Source: Bacillota bacterium
GTDB lineage: Bacteria > Bacillota > Clostridia > Lachnospirales > Lachnospiraceae
NCBI GenBank assembly: GCA_023413555.1
Contig: JAEZPG010000001.1
Span: forward strand, 1-52,933
Direction of reading: 5' to 3'
DNA: 52,933 nucleotides
Part shown: piece after piece, positions 1 to 9,548 of the stretch
Layout: every line of letters begins with the position of its first letter
How positions within the stretch are numbered: the first letter of the stretch is position 1
The notes under the pieces: generated by a model
Database searches by the model: none
The model's input: only the letters and a program-made list of their open reading frames with translations
Told to the model about the DNA's origin: nothing
Made by a program: the position numbers and the translations under genes

Positions 1-114
1 CACATGCCAGTTTTCATTTTTTTGTATTAACTATAGAGGGGAGATGTGTCGTTATTTGCATTATATGATAAACACTTGTCGGTTATTACATATACATGTA
101 AATAAATTAAATAT

Positions 115-143
115 TTGAAAATTATAGCAATATATAGTATAAT
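115..143 (+). promoter_or_regulatory. Sigma-A-type promoter of the first secreted-protein gene
   Basis: TTGAAA at 115-120 and TATAAT at 138-143 are separated by 17 bp, about 30 bp upstream of the GGAGG ribosome-binding site at 162-166. Bases 1-114 hold no gene or clear structure that I can support. Confidence 0.7.
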
Positions 144-171
144 TTAACAACTAAATAAATTGGAGGTTTAT

Positions 172-1644
172 ATGAAGAAACGCTTCGTATTATTATGGAC
201 TGCCCTATTGGTTTGTATAATGTGTGTCCCTACTTTTGCCAGTACTTTGACAAACAACGGAAAACCAGTATCTACCATCATGCCTACATATGAATATAAG
301 GATTACGATTTCTCTTATAATCAGGCGGATTATCGTGGGGTAGAGGAAGATGGATATAGCATTTATGGTCGTGTTATTCCGATCAAAGTATCTAGTGAGG
401 GAATGCTCTATGTTGATGGCTACATAATGGACACAGATAAAGCAGAGGTACTTGAAGGAGAACTTTACTTGGATGCTGCTTGTACGAAAGAGTACACAAA
501 AGATTATCTTTTATTCTTTATGGATGACACGAATGATTGGATGTCATCCGACGGAGTCTATGTTACACCAGGGACCTATTACTTAAGGCTATGTACCTAT
601 TTAAAAAAGACAACTGAGCCGCTGAATTTCGAAAACAAAGGGACCATTATGTTTAGATTTGCCAGTAGTAATGACCGCACATTAGCTCCAGATACTGCCA
701 CAGAGATTTTAAAATCTGCGCGCGGTACATATATAAAGGTAGTTGTGCCAAAGGATGGAGATATTAATTTTGCTGGCACAGGCTCTATTCTTTTAGGAAC
801 AAAGTCTATTAATGTGAAATTGTGTAATAGTAAAAAAGTGCCTATAAAAAATGGAGCTGGTACACTGAATGCTTCCAATATATATATCAACACGTTCCAA
901 GTAAAGAAGGGTACTTACTATATATGGTGTAATGCTTCCAGTGAGACTTTTGTGGTAGGCTATTCTTTTACACCAAGTGAGACTTTAAAATCTGTGGGTA
1001 GCTATGGGTTCTTTCCAGTGAATAAAAACTTATATTATTATGTTAAGGTAAAGCCGAATAATACTGGTTCAATCACCATAAGTACGGAAGGAAAGCTTAA
1101 AGGATTAGTAGCACTATGCAATAGTAAGAAAAAAGTATTGACAAAGGAATGCACGTTGAAGGATGGTTCCAAAAATGATAGTAAAGTGACCTTTGCTGTT
1201 AAGAAGAATGTAACGTATTACCTTAGATTGCGTAGTGACCAAAAAATGTTTGGTATTAATTATTCTCTAAATGTATTAAAAGAGAAGAGTGGTGCTAATC
1301 TATCAAAAGCTGTATCCATTAAAAAGAACAAATATGCAAAGGGATTAATCATATCAGGAGAGAGCCAGAAAGATTATTATAAGATTAATCTGACAAAAAC
1401 CCAGAAAGTAAATTTAAAAATAACTGGAAATGTGTCTTCTGGTGGAATTGTGGTAAATGTGTATAGTGACAAAAAGCTAAAGAAAAAGATTGGTTCCGCC
1501 ATTATTAGTAAATCTGCCAAGTCTATTAGCCTTAAATTTAAAAAGGGCATCACTCAAAATAAGTTAAAAAAAGGAACTTATTATATAGTAGTACAAAATA
1601 AGGACAAACCAAGCACAGGTAATTATACGATTAAATGGTCGTAA
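172..1644 (+). CDS. Secreted protein with PPC-like beta-sandwich repeats
   Basis: This 490-residue protein starts with a Sec signal peptide: MKKR, a hydrophobic stretch, and likely cleavage after a TFA-S motif near residue 24. The mature part has at least three related beta-rich segments, each ending in a phrase such as GTYYIWC, TYYLRLR or GTYYIVVQ, which resembles bacterial pre-peptidase C-terminal (PPC) domains. The last one, at about residues 390-490, is the most typical. No catalytic domain, sortase motif or lipobox is visible, so it is probably a secreted or wall-associated binding protein. I chose ATG at 172 because GGAGG lies at 162-166; the in-frame TTG at 160 overlaps that site. It converges on another secreted repeat protein and shares a hairpin terminator with it. 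The exact function is unknown. Confidence 0.75.
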   Translation: MKKRFVLLWTALLVCIMCVPTFASTLTNNGKPVSTIMPTYEYKDYDFSYNQADYRGVEEDGYSIYGRVIPIKVSSEGMLYVDGYIMDTDKAEVLEGELYLDAACTKEYTKDYLLFFMDDTNDWMSSDGVYVTPGTYYLRLCTYLKKTTEPLNFENKGTIMFRFASSNDRTLAPDTATEILKSARGTYIKVVVPKDGDINFAGTGSILLGTKSINVKLCNSKKVPIKNGAGTLNASNIYINTFQVKKGTYYIWCNASSETFVVGYSFTPSETLKSVGSYGFFPVNKNLYYYVKVKPNNTGSITISTEGKLKGLVALCNSKKKVLTKECTLKDGSKNDSKVTFAVKKNVTYYLRLRSDQKMFGINYSLNVLKEKSGANLSKAVSIKKNKYAKGLIISGESQKDYYKINLTKTQKVNLKITGNVSSGGIVVNVYSDKKLKKKIGSAIISKSAKSISLKFKKGITQNKLKKGTYYIVVQNKDKPSTGNYTIKWS

Positions 1645-1683
1645 TAATAGAGATATAGATGGAAAAGAGGCTAAAGCCCTAAA

Positions 1684-1748
1684 ATGCTCCCTTTAAGGTA
1701 GTCCAGTGAAGTAATACAATCACTTGATACTTAGGAGGGAGCATTTTT
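1684..1748. terminator. Bidirectional hairpin terminator between convergent genes
   Basis: ATGCTCCCT at 1684-1692 pairs with AGGGAGCAT at 1736-1744, and a run of T follows. The interior adds an imperfect stem, AGTGA near 1705 with TCACT near 1720. It lies between the convergent genes ending at 1644 and 1766. Confidence 0.75.
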
Positions 1749-1765
1749 TTAGATAGGAAGTATAC

Positions 1766-3460
1766 TTAAAAAGAGGGGGTTTGTCTTATTATCATTTTTA
1801 CAGAAGCAATTTCTCCGTCAGCTACACTTCCAACTACATTGTTGAGTGTACCGGTAATAGACTTAGATTGCCCCTTATCGTAAAATACTTCTTTTACATA
1901 GTCTTTCGTTTGCTCGATAAGTTGTCCATTCTTGTCATAAAACTCAAAATAGTAATAAAAGCGACTGGCTTCTGTACCTGAATACTGTGTGTGAAAGAAA
2001 TAGTGAATATTATATTGAAAAGCATGGTTTCCAGAGTAAGACAACTTAAAGGATTCCTCTGTGAAGGAAAGGTCAGTAAAGCTGTTACTTACTTCGGTAA
2101 CCAGACTATCGGTTAAAGTGCTATTAGCCAAATTGGCCGGTAGGATTCCATCTACATAGGTCACTTTTGTATAGGAGACCTGAGAGGTCCATTTTTCACT
2201 AGAACCATTAAAAGAGTGGTTGAATGCATAAGTTTTATCTTTCATAGGAGTATCGATGGGATAGTAGAAGGATTTAATGATCTGGTTGGATTTATTATAA
2301 AAATTATAAGCAATATAGAGGGAGTCCAACTTTTTGGCACTACGATAGGTTACCGTTCCTTTTATATTGATCCATGGTAAAGAGCCAGTGCCCCTATAGA
2401 CCTGAACACTATTTATAGAGGTATGATTTATGGTCTTGTAATCACAGGAAGCAGGAAGAACAGTGCCAGTTACCTGAACCTTTATGTCTTTTTTTAAGCC
2501 ATTCGTATCCTTAAGAGTAATGAGTTCACTACCCACAGAATCTCCCGTAAAGGTTACTGTTAATTGGTCACCCGCAGCATAGTTTTGTGGAGTTAATTTT
2601 TTGGTAATGTAATCCTCTTTTGAAGTAATGGAGAATCCATCACCTACTATGAGTGAATATTTGATAGCCTTTCCTAATCCAACTGTAATGGTGGAAGGCC
2701 AGTTTACAATGGTTGGTGTCCTTACATTCACTTTACAAGAGAAGGTTTTGTCACTGATTTTGGCCCAAATTGTGGTTTTGCCACTACTGATGGTAGTAAT
2801 CTTGCCATTACTGTTGACGGTGGCTACCGAAGGATCGGAAGAGGACCATTTCACGGCCCTTTTTGTGCTTAATTTCAAGGAGAAGTTAAGGTTACAATTC
2901 CATGTTAAGGAGGTCTTGTTTAACTTAGGAGATTCAATTTGGACAGAAACATGGAATTTCTTTGAACCTGCTGTAACTATAATCTCCGTTGTCCCTGTTT
3001 TTTTGGCGGTAATCTTACCGGTATTCTTGTCTACCGTAGCTATGGAAGTATTGTTGGATTTATAGGTAGGCTTTTTTATAGAACCAGTTATCTTCAATAG
3101 AAAGGTTTTTCCCTTTGTCATAATGACATGGGTAGTGTTTATCTTACAATTATGAACTGTCACTTTGCAGACATATTTCTTTTGTCCTATTTTTGCTGTT
3201 ATATAGGCTGATCCGGCATTTTTCGCTGTGACGATACCGCCTCTTACCGTGGCCACTTTGGCTTTGGAGGTATACCAAGTGGCCCTTTGTTTCGTTCCGG
3301 TAATTTTAAGAGTGTATTTGTCACCTTTTTGTAGGTTCACCTTTTTGGTAGTAAGTTTTACAGCTCCCTGCGCACCTTGTAGTGGTAACGCAGTAAGTAT
3401 TGTAACAATGGATAGAATCCCAAGTATCAGATAACAACCATGTTTTATTTTTGATCTCAA
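1766..3460 (-). CDS. Secreted protein with three BIG2 (Ig-like) domains
   Basis: The 564-residue product has an N-terminal signal peptide (basic start, hydrophobic core to about residue 25, LPLQGAQG cleavage region). Three tandem BIG2-type bacterial Ig-like domains follow at roughly residues 35-105, 107-178 and 179-250. Each carries the family signature of a W/Y-x-S or K-S-N segment, then VATV or IATV, then G-x-I-x-A. The C-terminal half (about 340-564) is beta-rich and contains no motif that I recognise. BIG2 domains are common in surface and adhesion proteins of gut and soil Clostridia. No membrane anchor or LPXTG motif is seen. The start is supported by a GGGGGAT-like purine run just upstream. 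Its role, for example matrix or polysaccharide binding, is inferred only. Confidence 0.75.
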   Translation of the reverse strand: MRSKIKHGCYLILGILSIVTILTALPLQGAQGAVKLTTKKVNLQKGDKYTLKITGTKQRATWYTSKAKVATVRGGIVTAKNAGSAYITAKIGQKKYVCKVTVHNCKINTTHVIMTKGKTFLLKITGSIKKPTYKSNNTSIATVDKNTGKITAKKTGTTEIIVTAGSKKFHVSVQIESPKLNKTSLTWNCNLNFSLKLSTKRAVKWSSSDPSVATVNSNGKITTISSGKTTIWAKISDKTFSCKVNVRTPTIVNWPSTITVGLGKAIKYSLIVGDGFSITSKEDYITKKLTPQNYAAGDQLTVTFTGDSVGSELITLKDTNGLKKDIKVQVTGTVLPASCDYKTINHTSINSVQVYRGTGSLPWINIKGTVTYRSAKKLDSLYIAYNFYNKSNQIIKSFYYPIDTPMKDKTYAFNHSFNGSSEKWTSQVSYTKVTYVDGILPANLANSTLTDSLVTEVSNSFTDLSFTEESFKLSYSGNHAFQYNIHYFFHTQYSGTEASRFYYYFEFYDKNGQLIEQTKDYVKEVFYDKGQSKSITGTLNNVVGSVADGEIASVKMIIRQTPSF

Positions 3461-3590
3461 AGTGAATCCCCCTTGCTGTAATTGATAAAAATGCTTGTGT
3501 AACTTAGTTCTATTAACTACTTCGACATCTAGCTACTAAAAGATAAGAAATATAGAGAAAATAACAAAACTCCCCTTAGATAATTAGTGC

Positions 3591-3619
3591 TTTTCACTCC
3601 TACATAAAAATGATATAAT
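3591..3619 (+). promoter_or_regulatory. Probable promoter of the gdpP-rplI-dnaB operon
   Basis: TATAAT at 3614-3619 is preceded by a weak -35, TTTTCA at 3591-3596, with 17-bp spacing. It sits about 60 bp upstream of the gdpP start. Confidence 0.5.
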
Positions 3620-3677
3620 AATAAATAGTCCGTTATGATGTACGTGTATTACCAAACAGAATACAGGAGATGTAAGG

Positions 3678-5735
3678 ATGAAACCAAAAGCAAAATTAAC
3701 AGGTTCCCTGAAGGCGTATTTAAGGTGGCCAGTTTATTTATCAATCATTATAGTAGGTATGACAATCAGTATCTTTATGGTGAATTCAGATGCTGGTCTT
3801 ATTATGTCTATTTATGCTGGTCTATACCTAATTCTGGCATTAGCAATCTATTTTAGTAAAAGGTCAACCATTTTACGAGAAGTCGTGCAATACTCCGCTA
3901 ATTATAACAGTGTTCAGAATAAACTATTAAAGCAGTTGGTTGTACCTTATGGTGTTTTAGACCAAGAGGGTCATTTGCTATGGGCCAATGACGAATTCAT
4001 TGACATTATTCAGGATGAGAAAGCGGCAAGAAAGAGTATCACCAATATATTTCCAGATATTTATCGCAATATGTTTCCGACCACAGAGATGGATGTGGAA
4101 AAACATGTTGTCTTAGATGGCAAAGACTATAAGGCTATTATTAGAAGTGTAGAAACAGGAGTATTTGATAGCTCAGATATGAATATTGAACAAAGCTATA
4201 CTACTGGAATGGGAAATGATTCACTTTTTACCATTTATCTGATAGATGAGACATTAATAAAGACCTATATTAAGGAAAATCAAGAGCAGAGACTGGTTGT
4301 TGGTCTACTTTATATTGATAATTATGAAGAAGCTCTTGAGAGTATCGATGAGGTTAGACGATCCTTGTTAATTGCTCTGGTTGATAGGAAGATAAACAAG
4401 CATATGCAAAGCATAGATGCCATAATTAAAAAGCTGGAGAAGGATAAATACATTGTGATATTTAAACAAAAATATCTTCCTCAACTACAGAACAGTAGGT
4501 TCTCTCTATTAGATGAGGTAAGAGGAGTCAATATTGGTAATGATATGGCAGTTACCTTAAGTATGGGACTTGGAGTAAATGCAGATACTTATGTGAAGGG
4601 CTATGAAAATGCTCGTGCAGCCATTGACCTGGCTTTGGGGCGTGGTGGCGACCAGGTAGTAGTCAAAGAGGGAGATAAGATTCAGTATTATGGCGGCAAG
4701 AGCATGCAGGTTGAGAAGAATACCCGTGTTAAGGCTAGAGTAAAGGCTCATGCTCTTAGAGAGTTGATTGAAGGCAAGGATAACGTGGTAATTATGGGAC
4801 ATACCATAGGGGATGTGGATTCCTTTGGCGCAGCGATTGGTATCTATCGTGTGGCAAAGACCTTGAATAAACGTGCCTATATTGTTATTAATGAGATTAC
4901 CAAAAGTGTTCGTCCAATTATCTCAAGATTTATAAACAATCCGGAATACGAAGAGGATATGTTTTTAAATAGTAGCAGAGCCTTAGAGGTTACTAATGAG
5001 AATACTCTTCTTGTGGTAGTAGATGTAAATCGACCAACCTATACAGAGTGTCCGGATTTGCTAAATATGACCAGAACTATAGTTGTACTCGACCATCACC
5101 GTCAGACTGGTGAAGGAGTGCAGAATGCAGTGTTGTCCTATATTGAGCCATATGCTTCCTCTACCTGTGAAATGGTAGCGGAGATTTTACAATATACTGA
5201 TGATAACTTAAAAGTCAAACCTATAGAGGCAGATGCCATGTATTCCGGTATGGTCATTGATACCAACAACTTTTTAGTAAAGACCGGAGTAAGGACTTTT
5301 GAAGCAGCTGCATTTTTAAGAAGAAGTGGGGCGGATGTAACGAGAGTCCGCAAATCCCTCCGTTCCGATATGGTAGATTACATTAAGAAGGCGGAAGCTT
5401 TAAGTGGAGCAGAGGTATTCCTAAATCAGTATGCCATTGCAGTCAGTGCCAGTGAAGGGGTAGATAGTCCTACTGTGTTAGGAGCTCAGGTAGCCAATGA
5501 GCTACTTAATATTGTTGGTATGAAAGCTAGCTTTGTGTTAACTCATTTCAATAATAAGATTTATATCAGTGCTCGCTCCATTGATGATTTGAATGTACAG
5601 ATTGTAATGGAACGCTTAGGAGGTGGCGGTCATATGACTGTTGCTGGGGCCCAGTTAGAGAACTGTACCATGGAACAAGCAAAGGACATGATCAGAAAAA
5701 CCTTACAGGATATGATAGAGGAAGGAGCAATATAG
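3678..5735 (+). CDS. gdpP: c-di-AMP phosphodiesterase GdpP (DHH/DHHA1 family)
   Basis: GdpP hydrolyses cyclic di-AMP at the membrane and so affects wall, potassium and osmotic homeostasis. The 685-residue protein shows the full architecture. Two transmembrane helices lie at about residues 14-33 and 37-58, followed by a PAS-like region at about 85-165 and a degenerate GGDEF domain at about 170-315. The DHH catalytic domain has GHTIGDVDSFGAAIG with its metal-binding His and two Asp, and the LDHHRQTG motif. The DHHA1 domain has GGGGHMTVAGAQ near the C terminus. The degenerate GGDEF lacks a clear GGDEF signature, as expected in this family. It begins an operon with rplI, whose ATG lies two bases beyond the stop, and dnaB, an order widely conserved in Firmicutes. 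Confidence 0.96.
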   Translation: MKPKAKLTGSLKAYLRWPVYLSIIIVGMTISIFMVNSDAGLIMSIYAGLYLILALAIYFSKRSTILREVVQYSANYNSVQNKLLKQLVVPYGVLDQEGHLLWANDEFIDIIQDEKAARKSITNIFPDIYRNMFPTTEMDVEKHVVLDGKDYKAIIRSVETGVFDSSDMNIEQSYTTGMGNDSLFTIYLIDETLIKTYIKENQEQRLVVGLLYIDNYEEALESIDEVRRSLLIALVDRKINKHMQSIDAIIKKLEKDKYIVIFKQKYLPQLQNSRFSLLDEVRGVNIGNDMAVTLSMGLGVNADTYVKGYENARAAIDLALGRGGDQVVVKEGDKIQYYGGKSMQVEKNTRVKARVKAHALRELIEGKDNVVIMGHTIGDVDSFGAAIGIYRVAKTLNKRAYIVINEITKSVRPIISRFINNPEYEEDMFLNSSRALEVTNENTLLVVVDVNRPTYTECPDLLNMTRTIVVLDHHRQTGEGVQNAVLSYIEPYASSTCEMVAEILQYTDDNLKVKPIEADAMYSGMVIDTNNFLVKTGVRTFEAAAFLRRSGADVTRVRKSLRSDMVDYIKKAEALSGAEVFLNQYAIAVSASEGVDSPTVLGAQVANELLNIVGMKASFVLTHFNNKIYISARSIDDLNVQIVMERLGGGGHMTVAGAQLENCTMEQAKDMIRKTLQDMIEEGAI

Positions 5736-5737
5736 AA

Positions 5738-6184
5738 ATGGACGTTATTTTATTACAGGATGTGAAATCATTAGGAAAAAAAGGTGAGATTGTAAGTGTA
5801 AATGAAGGTTATGCCAGAAACTTTATTATTCCTAAGAAATTGGGAGTTGAGGCAACCAATAAGAATAAAAATGATTTAAAGCTGCAAAAGGCCAATGAAG
5901 AGAGGCAAAAACAGGAACAATACGAACAGGCAAAGGCATTTGCAGAAAGTCTGAAAGATAAAGCGGTAGAAGTGAAACTTAAAGCTGGAAGCGATGGAAG
6001 AACCTTTGGTTCTATTTCCACCAAGGAAATCGCGGTAGCTGCCAGAGAACAGCTAGGCTTAGATATTGATAAGAAGAAGATGTCACTAAAGGATCCAATC
6101 AAGAGTATCGGAGTTTATATGGTGACGATTAAGGTTCATCCAAAGGTAAATGGTGAGCTTAAAGTGAAGGTAATAGAAGCATAA
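5738..6184 (+). CDS. rplI: Large-subunit ribosomal protein bL9
   Basis: The 148-residue protein has the usual bL9 length. The N-terminal rRNA-binding domain starts MDVILLQDVKSLGKKGEIV and contains GYARNFIIPK, followed by a charged central helix and a C-terminal domain with GRTFGSIS. Its ribosome-binding site (GGAAGGAG) lies inside the end of gdpP, so the two are probably translationally coupled. The dnaB gene follows after 28 bp. There is nothing unusual in the sequence. Confidence 0.98.
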   Translation: MDVILLQDVKSLGKKGEIVSVNEGYARNFIIPKKLGVEATNKNKNDLKLQKANEERQKQEQYEQAKAFAESLKDKAVEVKLKAGSDGRTFGSISTKEIAVAAREQLGLDIDKKKMSLKDPIKSIGVYMVTIKVHPKVNGELKVKVIEA

Positions 6185-6212
6185 ACAAGTGAGGAAAGAG
6201 TAGGAGATAAGT

Positions 6213-7568
6213 ATGGAAGAGGCATTGATTAAACGGGTTCTTCCCCATAATATTGAAGCAGAGAGATCTGTTATTGGCTCTATGATTATGGATAAGGATG
6301 CCATAACTTCAGCCTCAGAATTGTTAATAGGGGAAGATTTTTACCAGAATCAATATGGAATCCTATTTGATGCAATGATAGAGCTTTACAACGAGGGGAA
6401 ACCAGTAGACTTGGTCACACTTCAAGACAAAGTGAAAGAAAAGGATATTCCTGAGGAGCTTTGTAGCGTTGAGTTTATCAGGGAGCTTATCAGTGCCGTT
6501 CCAACGTCCGCTAATGTCAAATATTATGCGAATATTGTAAAAGAAAAGGCTCTTTTAAGAAGAATGATTCGAATCACAGAAGGCATTGCCAATGAATGTT
6601 ATCTGAATAAAGATAAGACAGAAGCAATCTTGGAAAGCGCTGAAAAACAGGTATTTGATATTGTTCAGAATCGTTCTACAGGGGATTTTGTCAGTATTAA
6701 GGATGTTGTTATTCAGTCCCTGGAAAGCATTGAAGCAGCTGCCAAGAATAAGGGTAGTGTAACTGGTGTTCCTACAGGCTTTTATGATTTGGATTATAAG
6801 ACAGCAGGCTTACAGCCTTCGGATTTGATTATTGTAGCTGCCAGACCGTCAATGGGTAAGACGGCCTTTGTATTAAATATCGCTGAGAATGTAGCGGTTA
6901 AACAAAAGATCAGCACGGTTATCTTTTCTTTGGAAATGAGTAAGGATCAATTGGTAAAGCGTATTATTTCCATGAACTCTAAGGTAGATTCTCAGGCAAT
7001 TCGTACTGGTGATCTGCAGGATGAGGATTGGATGAAGATTGTGGAGTCTGCCAAGGATATAGGAGACTCTAGTCTGGTGATTGACGATACGCCGGGAATT
7101 ACCGTACAAGAGCTTAGAAGCAAGTGTCGTAAACTGAAGCTAGAGAATAACCTAGGGCTTATTATCATAGACTACCTGCAATTGATGTCAGGTGGTAGTC
7201 GCCGAGCAGAGTCTAAGCAGCAGGAGGTTGCAGAGATTTCTCGTTCCTTAAAATCCCTTGCCAGGGAAGTAAATGCACCAGTGATTGCCTTATCCCAGCT
7301 AAGCCGTGCAGTTGAGCAGAGACCAGATAAACGTCCTATGATGTCAGACCTACGTGAATCTGGAGCCATCGAGCAGGATGCAGACGTTGTTATGTTCATC
7401 TACCGAGATGATTACTATAACAAGGAATCGAAGGATGCCGGAGTGTCTGAAATCATTATTGGTAAGCAGAGAAATGGCCCAACTGGCACTGTAAAGCTGA
7501 GGTGGCTTTCTGAATACACCAAATTTGCAAATTTGGATAGAAGCTATTACGAGCGTCAAGAAGAATAG
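6213..7568 (+). CDS. dnaB: Replicative DNA helicase DnaB
   Basis: This is the hexameric 5'-3' helicase of the replication fork (called DnaC in Bacillus subtilis). The 451-residue protein has an N-terminal primase-interacting domain (LPHNIEAERSVIGSMI at residues 8-23) and a RecA-like C-terminal motor. The motor has Walker A ARPSMGKTAF near residue 213, Walker B LIIIDYLQLM near 320, and an arginine-finger region ending in KQRNGPTG. The RBS AGGAGAT precedes the ATG. It follows gdpP and rplI in one operon and ends at a strong terminator. Its presumed loaders, the DnaI- and DnaD-like proteins, are encoded about 16 kb away at 23-25 kb. No intein or insertion is present. Confidence 0.98.
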   Translation: MEEALIKRVLPHNIEAERSVIGSMIMDKDAITSASELLIGEDFYQNQYGILFDAMIELYNEGKPVDLVTLQDKVKEKDIPEELCSVEFIRELISAVPTSANVKYYANIVKEKALLRRMIRITEGIANECYLNKDKTEAILESAEKQVFDIVQNRSTGDFVSIKDVVIQSLESIEAAAKNKGSVTGVPTGFYDLDYKTAGLQPSDLIIVAARPSMGKTAFVLNIAENVAVKQKISTVIFSLEMSKDQLVKRIISMNSKVDSQAIRTGDLQDEDWMKIVESAKDIGDSSLVIDDTPGITVQELRSKCRKLKLENNLGLIIIDYLQLMSGGSRRAESKQQEVAEISRSLKSLAREVNAPVIALSQLSRAVEQRPDKRPMMSDLRESGAIEQDADVVMFIYRDDYYNKESKDAGVSEIIIGKQRNGPTGTVKLRWLSEYTKFANLDRSYYERQEE

Positions 7569-7592
7569 AAAAATGAGAGCTAGTTTATAACA

Positions 7593-7626
7593 GGGCTGCA
7601 ATGTGAAGCATTGCAGCCCTTCTTAT
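7593..7626 (+). terminator. Rho-independent terminator of the gdpP-rplI-dnaB operon
   Basis: GGGCTGCAATG at 7593-7603 and CATTGCAGCCC at 7609-7619 form a perfect 11-bp stem with a 5-nt loop, followed by a T-rich tail. It lies 24 bp after the dnaB stop. Confidence 0.9.
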
Positions 7627-7744
7627 CTTTCTATCAAAAAGATTGTTATAATCCATTAATTAAAGCGTCCATCCCACTGTGGCATTCATGTTTCATCTAG
7701 AATTCCAGTACGGTATACTAACAAACGAGCCGTTTAATAATAAC

Positions 7745-7766
7745 TTTCTAGTTTCCTAACTAGAAA
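7745..7766. other. Perfect 9-bp inverted repeat in the dnaB/ABC exporter gap
   Basis: TTTCTAGTT at 7745-7753 and AACTAGAAA at 7758-7766 flank TCCT. It lies downstream of both convergent genes, so it may be part of the terminator for the minus-strand exporter operon. It lacks a long T run, so the role is uncertain. The rest of the 7627-7829 gap holds nothing else I can support. Confidence 0.4.
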
Positions 7767-7829
7767 TAATTGAATAATCTTTTTTAAAGGACATTCTCTC
7801 CCGTAGTGAAGAGAGGATACTACTATCCT

Positions 7830-9548
7830 TTATTGTGCGATGGTATAAAGAGAGTAGAAATACCCCTTTTTCTTCATTAGTTCTTCAAAGGTACCACACT
7901 CATTTAAACGACCTTCTTTTAAAACGTATATCTGATCATATCTTTGCAGCAGAGCCTCCTCTAATCTATGAGTTACAATAATACGTGTCATGTCTGATAG
8001 ATCCAGGATAGAATTTGTAATGGAAAAGGCTGTTTCTGTATCTAGTGAGGCGGTCGCCTCATCCACTAACATAACGGAACTATTGCGAAGGAGGCAGCGT
8101 GCTATAGAGATACGCTGTCGCTCCCCTCCTGACAGCCCGGTACCATTTTCACCACACGGGTATTCCATCCCACGTTCATGAATCAATGTATCTAACCCAG
8201 CCATATGAATCGCTTTATTAAGTTTCTCTTCTGGAAAATCGTGAAACATAGTAATATTATGAGATACTGTATTATTAAAGATAAAAACATTCTGTTGGAC
8301 CATAGAAACCAGATTGTATAAAGAATCCGAGTGAATGGAATGCAGTTCGTTATCATCAAACAGAATCTCGCCATTATAACCTTCAAAGCCACCTGATAAT
8401 AGGTTTAACAAAGTAGATTTGCCGCTTCCTGAGCCTCCTACAATAGCATAACTCTTGCCAGCTTCAAAACGCATATGAATATCTTCTAAAACAGGGTTCT
8501 CTTCATCATAGCCAAAGGAGAGATTCTTAACCTCGATGGCTTTATCAAGCTTACTACACACAACAGTTCCCTCTGTACGTACATTAGAGGTAATAGCAGA
8601 AGCCATCTTTTCCAGTAAAGCCATGGAAGCCTTTCGACTGGCAAGTATCTGAGGTACACTAGAAATAGGACTAAGTACATAATTCATTAGTTGAAGAAAA
8701 ATGAGTACAACTCCGGCAGTAATGGTTGTTCCAGTAGATGCTAGATAGGCACCAAAAAGGAAAACACCAAATTGTGCTATTACTCCAGCTATAGTACCAA
8801 AAATCTCAATCAGTATCCGAATTTTCCTACTCTTACATTTGGATTCCTCTACCTCAGCATTCCTTTTTGCATATAGAGACAGAGCTTCTCGTTCTGATTT
8901 AAAACTTTTTATTACTGAGAATCCCGACAACATATCTTTTAGAGTGTCAATTAATCTTCCATTTTGATCTGATACCACCTTTTCCTGAACGGAGAGACGG
9001 TCACCAGTCAGAAGAGAGGCGATGACAGGAAATAGGGAAAGTAGAAAGGCAATCAGGGTAAGAAGTGGACTGTAGTATATCATAAGTACCAGGGCACCAA
9101 TAAAGAGAAACAACTCTTGAGCAACAGGAAAGAGCTTAGACAGATAATTGGTCTCTATACTAGTTACATCATTGGATAGGGCAGAAACGTAGGAAGAGGT
9201 ATTCTCCGCTGTAAAGGAATGAATGCCTTTGTTTGTCAGATTACGAAAGGCAAAGTTCTTATACTGCTCCAATGCCTTCTTAATAAAACGGGGAGTTGTA
9301 TGGTATTGTAATATTAAAGAAAGAATAAGTCCTACAGTGATGAGAATGCTAATATAAGTGAGTTGCAATAAAGTAAATGATCCCGGAACCCCAGCTGCAA
9401 TGTCGATTATTTGTTGTAATAGCCAAGAGACAGCCAGATTACCGCAAGCTAAGAGTAACATAGAAACAAGACCTAAGAATAAATTACCTTTGTTTGATCG
9501 ATAGAACTGATGTTTAAACTGTTTCATTAGAGTGTTAGTATCATTCAT
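7830..9548 (-). CDS. ABC exporter, fused permease-ATPase (MsbA/MDR-like half-transporter)
   Basis: The 572-residue protein has six predicted transmembrane helices in the first ~310 residues and a C-terminal nucleotide-binding domain. The latter carries Walker A GGSGSGKST near residue 370, a Q-loop (SMVQQNVF), signature LSGGERQRIS, Walker B VMLVDEATAS and the switch histidine in IIVTHRLEEA. It would work as a homodimer, or with a partner encoded elsewhere, exporting lipid, peptide or drug; the substrate cannot be told. Its ATG overlaps the stop of the upstream XRE regulator by 8 nt, and an AGGAG site lies in the end of that gene, so the two are translationally coupled. The regulator may control the exporter. 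Confidence 0.9.
   Translation of the reverse strand: MNDTNTLMKQFKHQFYRSNKGNLFLGLVSMLLLACGNLAVSWLLQQIIDIAAGVPGSFTLLQLTYISILITVGLILSLILQYHTTPRFIKKALEQYKNFAFRNLTNKGIHSFTAENTSSYVSALSNDVTSIETNYLSKLFPVAQELFLFIGALVLMIYYSPLLTLIAFLLSLFPVIASLLTGDRLSVQEKVVSDQNGRLIDTLKDMLSGFSVIKSFKSEREALSLYAKRNAEVEESKCKSRKIRILIEIFGTIAGVIAQFGVFLFGAYLASTGTTITAGVVLIFLQLMNYVLSPISSVPQILASRKASMALLEKMASAITSNVRTEGTVVCSKLDKAIEVKNLSFGYDEENPVLEDIHMRFEAGKSYAIVGGSGSGKSTLLNLLSGGFEGYNGEILFDDNELHSIHSDSLYNLVSMVQQNVFIFNNTVSHNITMFHDFPEEKLNKAIHMAGLDTLIHERGMEYPCGENGTGLSGGERQRISIARCLLRNSSVMLVDEATASLDTETAFSITNSILDLSDMTRIIVTHRLEEALLQRYDQIYVLKEGRLNECGTFEELMKKKGYFYSLYTIAQ

Noticed and set aside
2628..3065. 145-codon reading frame on the plus strand
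   Set aside because: It lies entirely inside the BIG2 gene on the other strand, lacks an RBS, and its hydrophobic content is a mirror of the repeat coding sequence.
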